Shown here one piece after another: positions 21,678-33,012 of a stretch of 64,000 bases of DNA. This stretch comes from Paramarasmius palmivorus (taxonomy: Eukaryota > Basidiomycota > Agaricomycetes > Agaricales > Marasmiaceae). The first letter of the stretch is position 1, and every line of letters starts with the position of its first letter. Location: assembly GCA_037176845.1 (NCBI GenBank), contig JAYKXP010000156.1, forward strand, positions 38,306-102,305, in the 5' to 3' direction. The notes under the pieces are model-generated. The model did not search any database. It was given only the letters and a program-made list of their open reading frames with translations, and had not been told where the DNA came from. The translations under genes and the position numbers were made by a program.

Positions 21678-24034
21678 ATGGCCTTTTTCGAGGGATCCTC
21701 CAACTTCACCATTAATGGCGGGACATTCTCGCTTGTCGCGGGTAATCAGTACAACCATGGGTCAGGTGCTGCCCGAAGAGGTTCGGTACATCTCATGGAT
21801 CCAAGTGATGAGGGAGAGTCGGAGGCTTTGGTTCAGGTATGTCAATGGATTCCTGGAGCTGTACTTGCATCACTAAATCACCTACTTCAGTATCAAGAGC
21901 TCAAGACAGGGAATATACGGCTACGGCGGAAGATTGCCGATTCCGAGGTGGTCAGAAAGAACACAAATGGTTGGATAACAGGAAGCCTCAATGCTCGGCG
22001 AATCATTCATGCTGCTACCATTCGCGGTGAAGACAAGGAAGAGGAGTTTTTGCATGTTCAATACACGGGTCCCGATGCTGTTCAGGGGAGGTTGTTTCTT
22101 ATTCCCATATTTGCCGCTGCTGACTGCTCTCCATTCATATAGGTCTATAAGCAGGATCTCAAGGCCTTCTCTGCTGTCAAGTTAGCCAGCTGATTATGTG
22201 TCTTTCAAAGCTCACAGTTCATATTTCAGGAATATCAACTACATCCAGCTTTTTGGATACAGTAGCTCAAACGCTATGCCCTCACTTGTATTCTATGATG
22301 GTGAGAAGAGCAATACCCTCATGATAAGATTGTGCTGACTTGTGTGTAGCACTCGTGCCGGTGTCACATGTATTTGAACAAAACGGGTTCTCGTCGCTCT
22401 TATATTCATATTTCAGCTACGTATGTTCTATTTTTCCTCTACTTGTTGTGATAATCATCTCCCCTCAATAGGCTAGCCTAGCGCAAGGAATAGACCCTCA
22501 AACAGTGCGCCTGCCCATCTTCGATAAACCTTCAAAACTCAAGTTGAGTTTTTAGGTTCTTCGTGAACTATGGATCGAGCCAAGGTCTGGCATGCTATGC
22601 AAAGGGCCGTATGTTGAGGATTCCTCTACTACCATTTACCGGGTCTGGTCAGAGGCAACTCCTGTACTCCCTAGTAGCGATCATCATTCCCTCGACCTCC
22701 AGACCTACAACAACACCAGCACTCTTTTCCAATACCTCATTGGAATTCTTCCTGTACGCAATATCATCCAAGGAATCCACTGGTCCAACAGAGCAACCTC
22801 AGAGTGGCCCAACAACAAAGATGCCAAACTCATCCTCTCATCTCTCCCTGGCACAATTTACCACAGAACAACTCGAGAGGTCATCACTCGCTACCTGGGA
22901 GACAGAGATCAATGGTATTACTACCCCTGGAAGGAGTGGTTTCACGTACCGGATGCTATGCGAGAAAACATGCTCATAATGCGTGATAGATCAGTGAGGT
23001 GCGTTTGAAATGGTGTCAAAGTGGTTATTTGGGCTGATTGGGGGTATAGGTTTATGTTGATGCCAGCAGACATTGCCAGCGTCAAGTCATTTGAGTTATG
23101 TTATGATTTGCAGCCTGGGGAGGTGTGTAATTCCTTTGTGGATTTGTGGGTGTTGCAGGCACATGGGGTTTTCAGCCAGCTTGGAATTGAAGAGGGTGAA
23201 TGGGGGGAGTATTGTGAGTTTATTATGGTTCTTGTTGGAGTGATGGTATTGATTGATTTATGTTAGCCATTCTTAATGAATTTTCGCTTCAGTTTGAACG
23301 TGAATGGGACAAAGGATCACATACACCCACTGACACCCCCACCGACACCCCAGTATACCTCTTGATCCGACCGGTACCCTGCCCCTCCGATGACGAGAAC
23401 AAGTGGGATGCTTGGCTGGGAGGGAGGAGGTACTATTGGTCACTCGACTCTGCTGGGAAAGAGGAGATGTCGGAGGATGAGCGGTGGAGGTTGGGCCTTC
23501 CGTCGTTCAGGATTTCCATCAAAGCTTGGCATGATTGGTGGGATCACGACGCCTATGACGCGATTGAAATGGTCAATCATCACCAGGGCTTCAATCCCAT
23601 GTCGATGGATCTGGCCCGTTCTCTTGGGCATGCAATTCTTGAGGTGGTTAGTCGTAACATGCGCTTTGAGGAGGTTAAAGATGACAGTAAGTTCCCCTGT
23701 TCTTCCGTTGATATATAACTCTGACTTGGACACAGTGCATTTGCAAGGTGAGGAAATGGAAAATGTGGTAAGCATTTCAAGCAATGACAGGAGCGGGAGG
23801 ATTGGTGGCGAAACTCCCATGGACGCCCAGCTTGGCCCTACTGTGGATGTGCATTCAAAAAACCCCTTCCAGCTCCAGGAAATTGTGGGTTCAATGGCTG
23901 AAGATGAAGTTCACCCAGCACTTTGGTCACTGAAAGCAAGGGTCATGTTAAAAATTCTTGTTTGCATTCCAATCACATTCTATGTTGTGTTACTCTGTTT
24001 TTATTCACCCGACAATCCTAAGTGCACTTTCTGA
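21678..24034 (+). CDS. Family X protein X3, variant C-terminus, mutated splice donor
   Basis: Unrecognised function. Exons by homology: 21678-21836, 21891-22085, 22143-22180, 22230-22300, 22350-22420, 22472-22504, 22556-22998, 23050-23213, 23267-23686 and 23736-24034. The joined frame is open for 630 residues. Motifs: INGGTFSLVAGNQ (about 12-24), ARRIIHA, EFLHVQYTGPDA, LVPVSHVFEQNGFSS, LDLQTYNNTSTLFQYLIG, DQWYYYPW, QAHGVFSQLGIEEGEW and SMDLARSLG. The donor after exon 2 reads GG at 22086-22087 instead of GT, so normal splicing is doubtful; read-through meets a stop at 22140-22142. Exon 10 is unlike X5 and X6. It encodes an acidic stretch and then a hydrophobic run (VMLKILVCIPITFYVVLLCF) close to the C-terminus, which looks like a tail anchor. 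It may be a pseudogene or use an alternative donor. Confidence 0.55.
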
Positions 24035-24039
24035 GTGTA

Positions 24040-24925
24040 GCACTAGTGTAATTTAATACAGTTTGTATATCTGCAACACTCGATGTGACTGGTACCAGCA
24101 CCGAGGTGGCGTAGTTGTTCCCATGTGTGCACACAACTCCAAACCAGTTGCCTCGGTTTCGTCAACACCTACATCCCCAGAAGCTCTGATGGCCCATAAC
24201 TCATCTTTATTATTGACGCCCCCGACTTGGATACCTGCGTGCATAATCGTTCCTTGAGTTTTCGGGGCTTAGGTTTATGTTTGGTAATTTGCGTAGGCGT
24301 GAAACTGTTGCCAGCGGCGGCGGTGAGTGCTGGGACAGATGGGCAGGAGCTGTGGTTATGCCTAGTGTGTGGGTATAGGTGCAGGAGGTTGACCGGTTGA
24401 GTTTGGCAGCCTGGGACACAGGGCATAGCTTCAAAATGAGGTAGTGCCGAAATAGCAAGAAGGGAGAGGCGGTGTGGGCTCTGGAGGTAGGGCTAGAGTG
24501 TAGCCTTTGGTTCTAGTGCACATAGAGAGGGAGTGGAGTGATGCATGTGTCAAAGATTGAGGATGTTGATGTCGTAGGGTGACCAAGGCTGAGGGATGCA
24601 CATCTGATATCCAATGTTGAGGCTGGTCAAGGTCTAGGCAGTGACGACGTTGTGAGAGCAAGAGATGAAGCAAAGGAATAAAAACACACCTTTTCTTTAG
24701 TTACTCAGCCTACAAAATCCCACTCTGAGCACCGAAGGACGTTGGGGCATCGAGGTGAGAGGCATGCTGCGTGGTGTTGCCCTGAGAGATGGGCTGAGTG
24801 TGCTACCAGGGGATATGATGGAGGAACACGTACCTATGGTGAGGTTGGATAAGATGAGTGTATGGTGAATTGAGAATCTTGACGGCGCATTGGATGGACA
24901 AGAGGTGGTGGTCAAAGTGGAAGTG
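24040..24925 (-). pseudogene. Z-type relic after X3 (e)
   Basis: Collinear with the relic after X1. The CTTTGACAC segment gives a TGA where 5193-5591 has a CGA, and later indels move the end into another frame (SKSGASIIKM region). The core-proximal exon block (24700-24780) and its GGTACGTG-type intron start at about 24830 (minus strand) are kept. Inactive by stops. Confidence 0.35.
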
Positions 24926-25005
24926 TCCTGCCGCCGGCGCTTCTCTTTTCACAACAACCACCTCCTTCAACGTGTTCATCTCGGTAGCCTGTAGGCATAG
25001 AAAGG
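24895..25005. promoter_or_regulatory. Bidirectional core P5
   Basis: TGCCGCCGGCGCTT at 24929-24942, with GGTGGTCAAAGTGGAAG to the left and CACCTCCTTCAACGTGTTC to the right. Nearly identical to P12 after X6 and close to P8 after X5. Confidence 0.5.
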
Positions 25006-26655
25006 TGTGTTCAAACTTTCTGTATACTGCTCTTAGATCTAACATACCTTTCAGAAGCTCATAAAAATCAAATACAAGATATACCTCAAGAGATACGACT
25101 GTTGGTATGTTCACTATTCTCGATGCTTTTCACCATCGCTCATAGCTCCTCCTAGCCAACTACAAGTCCAAAAATGCCATATAAGCCTTCGAAGATGTGT
25201 TTTTCTTCATGGAAAACCCAACATCTTTCTATCACCTTTTCAAACGCGCTCCTCAACCCGTTCCCAATCACTCCACGACAGTAGTCTCCACAGAGCCTCA
25301 ACCACTTTGACCTAGGCTTCAGTCTCTCTCATTCCGCAATATGGGCTATACACATCCTTTTTTTTTTTTTTTTTACCTCGCACTCCCATTACAACGCGTC
25401 CGATGACCTGCACTCTACCCTTGCATCCTCGTCTTCACCCTACACCCTTCCTGTCTCCAGCACTCGAGACTCCGCAGGAATAACGCCCTTTGCAATGATC
25501 CCAGCCTACCTCTCCGTATATGACCCTTTTGCAACAACCACGAGTCTCCCAAACACGACGCAATCACGCTCCCTTTGCCCTGCCCTGCTATCGAGCCTTG
25601 CGTCGTGTATTCCACCGAATCGCAAACAGGCTCATGGTGGTACATGGGATGATGATGGGCTTGCGGATACAGGATTGGGCAGGGTAGAATTGGTGGTGGA
25701 GTTGACTTGTTGGGATGACACTGTTGGGTAAGTGCACACTATTCCTCACTGTTTCGACGCGTCTTACTGACCGTATTGTTTCCAGCAGCAAAGAAACCTC
25801 GCTAAAGTATGGTCGTAGCTCTTTGATCAAACCGGCGAGCTTGAAAGGAACGTTTCTCACTGTCGCAATTACTATGGTGTCTGGGCCCGCAGGTCCTTCC
25901 TCCTCGATATCCAGATGTAAACACCCCACCTTCTTACCCCCTCATAGCCAACCTCCTCGCAGTCCCATACTCCAAGATCGTCAAGGTTCAATCTTTCTGT
26001 GATACATGAGGCTTCGCTGGTTGTTTTACCAACCGACGCCTAGTTTTCACCTTCTTCGGCTCCACTTATCTTGAAGGATGCACGCCCCCAGCTTCATCTC
26101 CAACCTTCCTTCGCTCAACAAATGAGGCTGTATAGCCTTGTCTGCGTCAACTTTACAGAAAGATACTGGGGGTTGTCCACGTAATACGTTGCAAGATATC
26201 GGTACGCGATAGCAACCTGCTACGCCCATATAGGCTGTCGTTGGAGGAGATGGGGTATGGGGAGGGGATACCCCTGGTTGGGCTTGGATGAGGGAAAGGC
26301 GGCGAACTCGGATAATTGGCCATGGCCCAAGCTTCGGTGGGTACTCTTCCCTTTCTTCCGTTATCAACTGATATTGACGTTTCGTGTACAGCAGTCAGCG
26401 TAGATCACCCAGAACGTCCAGCGGCGTGAAAGATTCCCCACGACCGTTCTTGAAAACACCCATCGCCCCCGTGGTATTGGGTGCAACTTGAGCTCGGAAA
26501 TATACCTCTACGCCGCTGCACCAGGACAATCCTTTGGTATACATTCTCAAGTTGAACGTTCTCACTTTGACTGCGAAAATTTTACTCCTATAGCTTTTAG
26601 AGTAGCCAATACCAATGTCATATTCATTGCATTGTCAATGTCCATATACAGTAAG
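24945..26655 (+). pseudogene. Y-type relic (e)
   Basis: First exon with CCTCCTTCAACGTGTTC, an intron to about 25051, second exon AAGCTCATAAAAATC and donor GGTATGTTCACT. A 17-base T run interrupts the copy at 25358-25374. Further blocks: an open stretch 25495-25731 ending WDDTVG before a GGTAAGTGC donor, an exon from 25786, and a final exon-like block with PGQSFGIHSQVER at 26520-26560. It ends at hairpin H2. Confidence 0.35.
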
Positions 26656-26657
26656 GG

Positions 26658-26677
26658 TCCTTCCCAAAATGGAAGGA
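26658..26677. repeat. Convergent-junction hairpin H2
   Basis: TCCTTCC CAAAAT GGAAGGA, 7 bp stem with the same loop as H1. An AATAAA follows at about 26725, suitable as a poly(A) signal for the Y side. Confidence 0.5.
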
Positions 26678-26689
26678 ACTTGGGTAAGG

Positions 26690-27760
26690 TACATCTCTGG
26701 TGCAAGTTTCTACGTTGCTATAGAATAAAATCAGCATTTTGAGAGCAACCAGTTGTTAGATTGAGATGCTACTCACCGAGCTCGTTGACCTTTTCTTCCA
26801 AGGATCTTTTGGGCCTTAATCTCAGCCCTCAACCAACCAAGGCCCAACTCGACGCCCATCCCAGTCAAACATAGGGACAATTATACCCAGAGCTCGATAA
26901 CCCGACACCCTCAGAATAGCCTCCGCATCCACACCGAGATCTCTACCTCTGAGAGTTGTAGAAAGTCGCGGGGGCAGTTGGTAGTTGTTGAGATGCGGGA
27001 ATACGAGGACATTCACTGCAGCGGGGGGCGGGGTGTGTTGATATTGGTGTAATCGTTCTCGCTTGAGGAGTATTGGGATCTAGGCCACGGTAAGAGTAAG
27101 TAAAAGCAAGGCCTTACCGTAGATATGGAATGGTGCTCACCTGTACAAAGTTCAAGCCCTATGTCCCGGCTGATAGAGTCAGCTAGGCATCCATTCTCCG
27201 TAAAACGTTGCATGTGGGTGACGATAAATCAAAAGCCGGGCTATCGAAGCCTTGGGTTGTGGATGGTGTCGGTCGGGTGCGTGTGGAGCTTCATCGATTT
27301 CATGACGATTCTTCTGGCCAGCGCGAATTTGAAGCGGAGGCAGGGTATAGTCGGCAGGGTACACGGTAGGACTGGAACTACGGGAGTGTACCCAAGGGTG
27401 TTGTTGGTTGTAGTTCCGAGGTGGAATGGAAGGCCCAGGACAAGGAAGGGCGTGTTGAGCTGAGAGTGCAAATCCTAGGCAGGAGTTGAGGTTATGAGAG
27501 CGGGAGCTGAGTTGAGGACTTGAAAACGTACTTTTGCTAGCCATCCAGCCCGCTCAGAGCAATGAAAGAAGCCGGAGTGTTGAGGTCGGAGACATAATGC
27601 GCGTGGTTTTGCCCTGAGATAATTTGAGTGCGGCAAAGGATGTGGTCTGAAAAACAAGTACCTTTCGTGATGTTGGAAAAGGAGTGTGTATGTTGAATTG
27701 AATCCTCAGAGAAGCGTTGGATGAGTGAGGAAAAGAGTCGTGATGGTCAAGGTGTAAGCG
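26690..27760 (-). pseudogene. Z-type relic (f)
   Basis: Between H2 and P6 on the minus strand. It keeps CTTCCAAGGATCTTTTG, a CATTCACTGCAGCGG block, the CLADSI-type exon (about 27140-27190) followed by an intron start, and the distal exon near 27540-27600. The copies at 44.9-45.9 kb and 61.9-63.0 kb are the nearest relatives. Frames differ among copies. Confidence 0.35.
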
Positions 27761-27838
27761 TTTCGCCGCGCCGGCGCTTCTCTTTCCAAAACGCTCACCT
27801 CGTTCAAATATGTGCATCCATTCGCAGTCCTATAAAGG
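27730..27838. promoter_or_regulatory. Bidirectional core P6
   Basis: CGCCGCGCCGGCGCTT at 27764-27779, with two overlapping GGCGC/GCCGCG motifs. Left flank GATGGTCAAGGTG, right flank CACCTCGTTCAAATATG and then TATAAAG before the Y intron. Confidence 0.5.
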
Positions 27839-29400
27839 TATGATGAACCATTCTTAATGCACCATTTTCAGATTTAATATACCTTTTCAGTATCCTAGCA
27901 GGAATCGACTTCAAGTCCGAATCATACGAGGCATGACATTGGGTTTCTGGTATGTACGCTACTCTACGTTTTTCCACTGTCACTCATAGCTTCTCCAAGG
28001 CAAATGCAAGCCTAGAACATCATCAATACCTTCAGCAAAGACCTATTATTCCCCATCACTAATCCAACACCTTTGTATTACCTTCCCAAACACGCTTTCC
28101 GACACCACCTCAACCCCATTCCCAATTCCAGATTCAAAACGCTACAGTAAACTCAACGCAACGTCAGTCAAGGATACTAGGCCTCCGTTGCGCTACCTAC
28201 GCGACATGGGCCTTGAACTACTCTTTCATACCTCCCAATTCCATTACAACGCATCCAATGTCCTGTGCTCTACTGTCCACATCCTGTAGCTCTCATGCTG
28301 CACATTTCCTGCACCTACCTCTCGAGACTCTGCTGGATAAACGCCTCCACGAGTCTCCCGGCCTCATTCCTCATATATCGCCCCTCCTACCGCAGCCATG
28401 AACATTCCCAATGCCAACGCACTCGGAATAACTGATCCCAGTTCCACCTGCTCGTTTTCTCCGCGTAGCTATCGAGCCCGACTGTCTCGTGTATTGCGAC
28501 AAGCCGCAAAGCTGTTCGTGGTAGTGACGAGAGGCTTGTAAATACAACTGTCATGGTGGAAATAACGGTTTAGACCGGTTTGTTCAATTGTTGGTGTCCT
28601 ACCGCATAAAACAGTAAGTTTTCATACCACACTTTTTCGATCCGTTTTACTGATATCGTGTCATCCATAGCAAGCAACAATGTTTTTGTAGTGGCAGCAT
28701 GCAGCCATGTCCTTCTTTTGCCTCGTTATCATTACCACACCCACACATACCTCCTCGATACACGACCATCTCGATCTAGCGCAAACATCAACTCTTCACC
28801 TTCATCTCGCCTCGTAGCCCTATCTTTCCGACGCCGTCCTTCAGATCCATACGCCGAGCTCGGGTTGTGAGCCATCCTAGCTCCCTGAGCTGCAAGAAGC
28901 TTCGCTGGCTGACCTGCCCACCAAGACTCGGATGTAGATGTGGATATATGTCGTCGAAAGACCAAGCTGGAAACAGGCAGTTCTGGGAGTTGTGCCTACA
29001 CCATGTCCCATTGTACGAGCCCGAGATCTTCGTTTTTCGTGGCGGTGTTCTCAGTGTGCCTTTTCGCCGAGATCTGGACTCTTCCTAGGTGTCGTCGTAT
29101 ATCGGCTGTTGAACGTTGGAGCCTCAATGAGTCTTGCGGTGTCGATACCTATCGTTTATCCCGAACTTTCTGGATAGACAACAGGTGTCGCCCTGAGGTT
29201 CCGACACCAGCAAATCGATGCTACTTCGTTTCCTCTGGCTCGATGGCATCTGGGTATCGTGTTGAGTCTATGACGTATGGCATATTGGGTGCAGGCGAGG
29301 GTTAGAAAGAGTGGCTCAGAACGTTTAGGATGGACCTGGTTGCTGGTAGCGGTTCGCTGATATCAGCGAATGGATGTCTTTACTGGCAGTAGTATGTCTT
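27790..29400 (+). pseudogene. Y2-type relic (f)
   Basis: Short first and second exons with introns at about 27838-27891 and 27951. The donor block GGTATGTACGCTACTC and a Ser/Thr-rich middle follow. An intron near 28613-28670 and blocks collinear with 16040-16190 (GGTATCGTGT..., near 29246-29390) come next. The 3' part runs into the region directly before X4. Several stops. Confidence 0.3.
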
Positions 29401-29816
29401 GATACTTCTCCGTATGACGCTTCTTTTTCGCTGATCTTTGTGTTCAGCGCAAGGCCATAGAAAGATCGATAGCTCCCGCCTTTGACTAGGTGCCATATTG
29501 ACGAAGGTATCTCCTTTCGGGCATTCGGCCAATACTCGAACTCGAGACATAAGAAACGAAATAATCAACGTGGCCATCGGTGCGTCTGTTCCCTTCGTTA
29601 TAGCTCTTCCTTTGCTGATATCTTGTTCCATCATCTAGTCCGCAGGGCGCCTCGCTCAAAGTTATCCTCGTGTCACTGGCATGGGCGCTTCCAATGACAT
29701 GCTGTGAACCATACGGCAAGAACACTACCAATAGAGTCTGGACAGATGTCACAACGTTGTCGGAGGGAATGCACCTTTCGTGCGTCAACATCTCTATCTT
29801 ACACTCCCATCATCTC

Positions 29817-32017
29817 ATGTCGCTGGACAGGTGCTCCGATTTTACCATCGATGGCGATGTATCCTTAACTGTCGCAGGGAATCAATGTAGCTACTTCATT
29901 AGCGGTGACCTAGTGCAATTTTGCGACCCGAGTAAGGATAAGCAGTTGACTATTCGGGATCAGGTTCGTTATCGGATCCCTGTTATCTGATTCCTCTTTT
30001 ACTGAACCACACGCTGCAGTATCAACAACTCCAGACGGGGAATGTCCATCCCAAACGGAAGATCATAGACACTACAGTCAAGATAAGGGATGCCAAAGGC
30101 CGGAAATTTTGGATGCTCATCGAATCTTCCACGCTGCGAGCATCCATGGTGAAGGCGACGAAAAAGAGTTTTTGCATGTCCAGTACATTGGTCCTGACGC
30201 CGATCAGGTAAAGATACCTCTTCTCTCAATGTTGACTGTTACTAACCTCGCATCTGGACAGGCGTACCAGCAAGATTTTGAAACCTTCTCTGGGGTCAAG
30301 TCAGTAGTCCGCGTCGTTGACTCTGAGCTGTATAGATTGATGTTTGCGTAGGAACGTCAACTGGCTGGAACTTTTCAGCTATATCAACTCAAACACAATA
30401 CCTGCACTTGTTTTCTATGATGGTGAGGTTATGGTCCCTAATGTCAGATTTGTACTAACTTACTGCAATGAAGAACTCGTACCAGTGTCGCACATGTTCA
30501 AACGCAACGGGTTCCCATCTATTCTGGAGATGTACCTCTGTTATGTGCGCTCGAGCCAATTATTTCTGTCTGCTCTCAGTCTGATTTCTTTTAGTCGGCG
30601 ATAGCACAAGGATACGACGCACAGACGGTAGGGACACAAGACTGAGATATTCCTCGGATACCCATGCGATCCTGTAGCTATTCGGTGAGCTCTGGATGGA
30701 TTCGAGAAGCAGCGCATTACAAAAAGGACCTTATGTCGAGGACTCGTCCGGTCTCACTTACCAAGTCTGGTTGTGGCAGACAATTTCATTACCTGAAGGC
30801 GATCGTCCCTGTCTGGCGGCGCAGGCATATAACAATACCAGCGTCCTTTCGACTACCTCATTGGAGTTCTTCCCGTGCGAAATATTGTTGAAGGAATTCG
30901 CTGGTCCTATAGAGTAACCCCAGACTGGCCAGATAATCGGAACGCCAAATCCATACTGTCACACCTACCTGGCGCGATCTACAACAGAGCCTCTGGAATG
31001 ATCATTGCCCGCTATCCGGGAGATGGAGAAAGCTGGTATTACAGCCCATGGGAGGAACAACTTGACGTACCGGATGCGATGCAAGGGAGCGTATTAGCAA
31101 TGAAGGATGGAACGCTGATGTGCGCTTAGGATTCAAATAGTCTCGAAGTGATTGCTCAGACTGATTGGGAATTTAACGCAGGTTTCAGCTTGTGTTATTG
31201 GACATTGAAGGCATCGAATCGTTTAGGTTATTCTACGATCTTCAGCCCAGGAAAACGTGGGATTCGTTTTTGGATTCTTGGATTTCACAGGCACATGTTA
31301 TCTTTAGTCGGCTCGGGATCAACAAGGATGAGTGGGGAAAGTATTGTGAGTCGCTCAACGAGTTATTCGCTAGTCGTGGCCAGCTGACTGTATTGCAGGT
31401 ACCTTGGATCACTTTCCTCTGTTCTTCGAACGTGAAGATGCAGAAGCATCACACGTGCGTATGGATACCATAACTTCAGTGCCCATCTACCTGTTTATCC
31501 GACCAATCCCCCGCGCATCTGATGGCGAAGATACATGGGACTCTTGGCTGAAAGGGGGAAAGTACTATTGGTCTTTCAGTCTTTCTGGGCAAGAGGTATC
31601 GGAAGCTGAATGAACAAAATTTGGACTTTCGTCGTTCGCGACCACCGTTGAAGTGTGGCATAAATGGTGGGAGTGTGATGCCTACCATGCGATCCAGATT
31701 TTGGTTGATCGTCGTAGACACCTTGATCACTTGTCAATAGACCTCTCTGAATTCCTGGGATGTCCAATCCTTGAGGTCATTGGCAGAATGCGCGTTTCCA
31801 AGAAGTCAAACATGACGGTATGTTTCATATCCTCGATCTCCGAGACTGCTCTAATTCGGACTATATTCAAGATGACAGGAATCAGGATACAGCTACGAGC
31901 CAAAATGGGCAGAGACACGATAGAGATGTGGGTGTAGAGACTACTCAGGCTGAGGAGGATAACAGTGAAGGTAATTTGATATTAATCGGACGTTCTGCAA
32001 CCATTGACGTCGTGTAA
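29817..32017 (+). pseudogene. Family X pseudogene X4
   Basis: All ten X exons are recognisable: exon 1 29817-29963, exon 2 from 30020, and a last exon ending at 32017. Motifs include FTIDGDVSLTVAGNQ, EFLHVQYIGPDADQ, ALVFYD, LVPVSHMFKRNGF, KGPYVEDSS, YYSPWEEQ, SQAHVIFSRLGI and IYLFIRPIPRASDGED. Lesions: a frameshift near 30100-30110 before the DAHRIFHA segment, a frameshift near 30850 (one T missing in CTTTCGAC), a TGA at 31611-31613 in the EDER-equivalent region, and another frame change near 31790. The C-terminal exon differs from all other copies. The promoter block shared by X1, X3, X5 and X6 is absent, so this is an older, separate branch. Confidence 0.75.
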
Positions 32018-32049
32018 TCAGCTCAACTGCGTTCATCAACTTGCCAGTG

Positions 32050-32955
32050 GCAGAATAGGATTCAGTGGATACGAAGGCGCTACTTGCTCTACCCGTATAC
32101 AGAAAGATCATTGAGGTCTAGGATATAGCGGTGACCTAGTTCTTTTGTACGAGATTGCGCACAACCAATGTGCGGTGCGGATTGGATGTTGGTTGCACTA
32201 TGGAATGAGCGTAGCAGAGGGCTTCAAAGGTTATGTACGCCCGGACAGAGGTTAGACAAGCAGCCTTCGTTCGGTGTTTGCACAGATCCTGAACATTCGT
32301 CGCAGTTCGGGGTCGAAGCATCCTCACAAGATCACGCTCGAGGGCTTAGCAGCAGAAAATCAAGTTTGCATTGTCGTGGGTAGCAAAAATGTCGAGACGT
32401 TTCGAGTACTATCAATAGCCTAGCTTTGATGTAGAAAGATATAGCATCGGTATCCATCTACGGAGCATTCGATACGCAAGATTTATCCCTGAACCTGGTA
32501 TCAACATGGGGAGTACAGGTATAGGATCTAGAGTGTACCTTTGCTTAGTCTTGTACGGTAGTCCCCTTCACCGAGATATGATCATCAAAATTTGGGCCAT
32601 AAACCTCAAGCGTAATTAGCGGCGGTCGCAGAGGGATAGGCCTAGGAGTCGAGATTGGGTACGACACTGAGTCCTTATAGGCCTTATCGAGTGCTCGACG
32701 GTAAACGAGACCTGTAAACACGGTATAAGGATGGGAAACGCGTTGAAATGTCGGCCACGTACTCAATACCTGGAAGTCCAATCGAGACGGATTGTTGAAG
32801 CATAACATGCACTTTACTCTGAGGGATAGACTGAGCCTACTGCCAGGAACATAATAGAGATATGGACGTACCTATCGCAATCTGTGAAAAGATGTGCATG
32901 GGGATTTAGAGCTCTTTGAGAAGGAAGGTGATCAACATGGTGGTCAAGGTGAAAG
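32050..32955 (-). pseudogene. Z-type relic (g)
   Basis: Heavily decayed minus-strand relic after X4. Only the core-proximal half is clear: CTCTGAGGGATAGACTGAGC, CTGCCAGGAACATA and the ACGTACCTATCGCAA intron start (32815-32880). The distal 32050-32500 has no block I can match with confidence and no convincing gene. Confidence 0.25.
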
Positions 32956-33012
32956 CGTTCTCCGCGGCGCCTGGCTTGATCTCAAACCATCACCTCCTTC
33001 AACGCGTTCAGG
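32930..33012. promoter_or_regulatory. Bidirectional core P7
   Basis: TCCGCGGCGCCT at 32961-32972 with GTGGTCAAGGTGAAAGCG on the left and CACCTCCTTCAACGCGTTCAG before GTGTGTAC on the right. Same variant as P4 and P10. Confidence 0.5.

Noticed and set aside
21316..21876. A 186-codon open frame overlapping the X3 start
   Set aside because: It lies in the block conserved upstream of all X genes. The same sequence is read in different frames in X1, X5 and X6 because of indels, so conservation is not at the protein level.
25358..25374. 17-base T run
   Set aside because: An isolated homopolymer in a relic, without target duplication or a coding partner. Not evidence of a retroelement.
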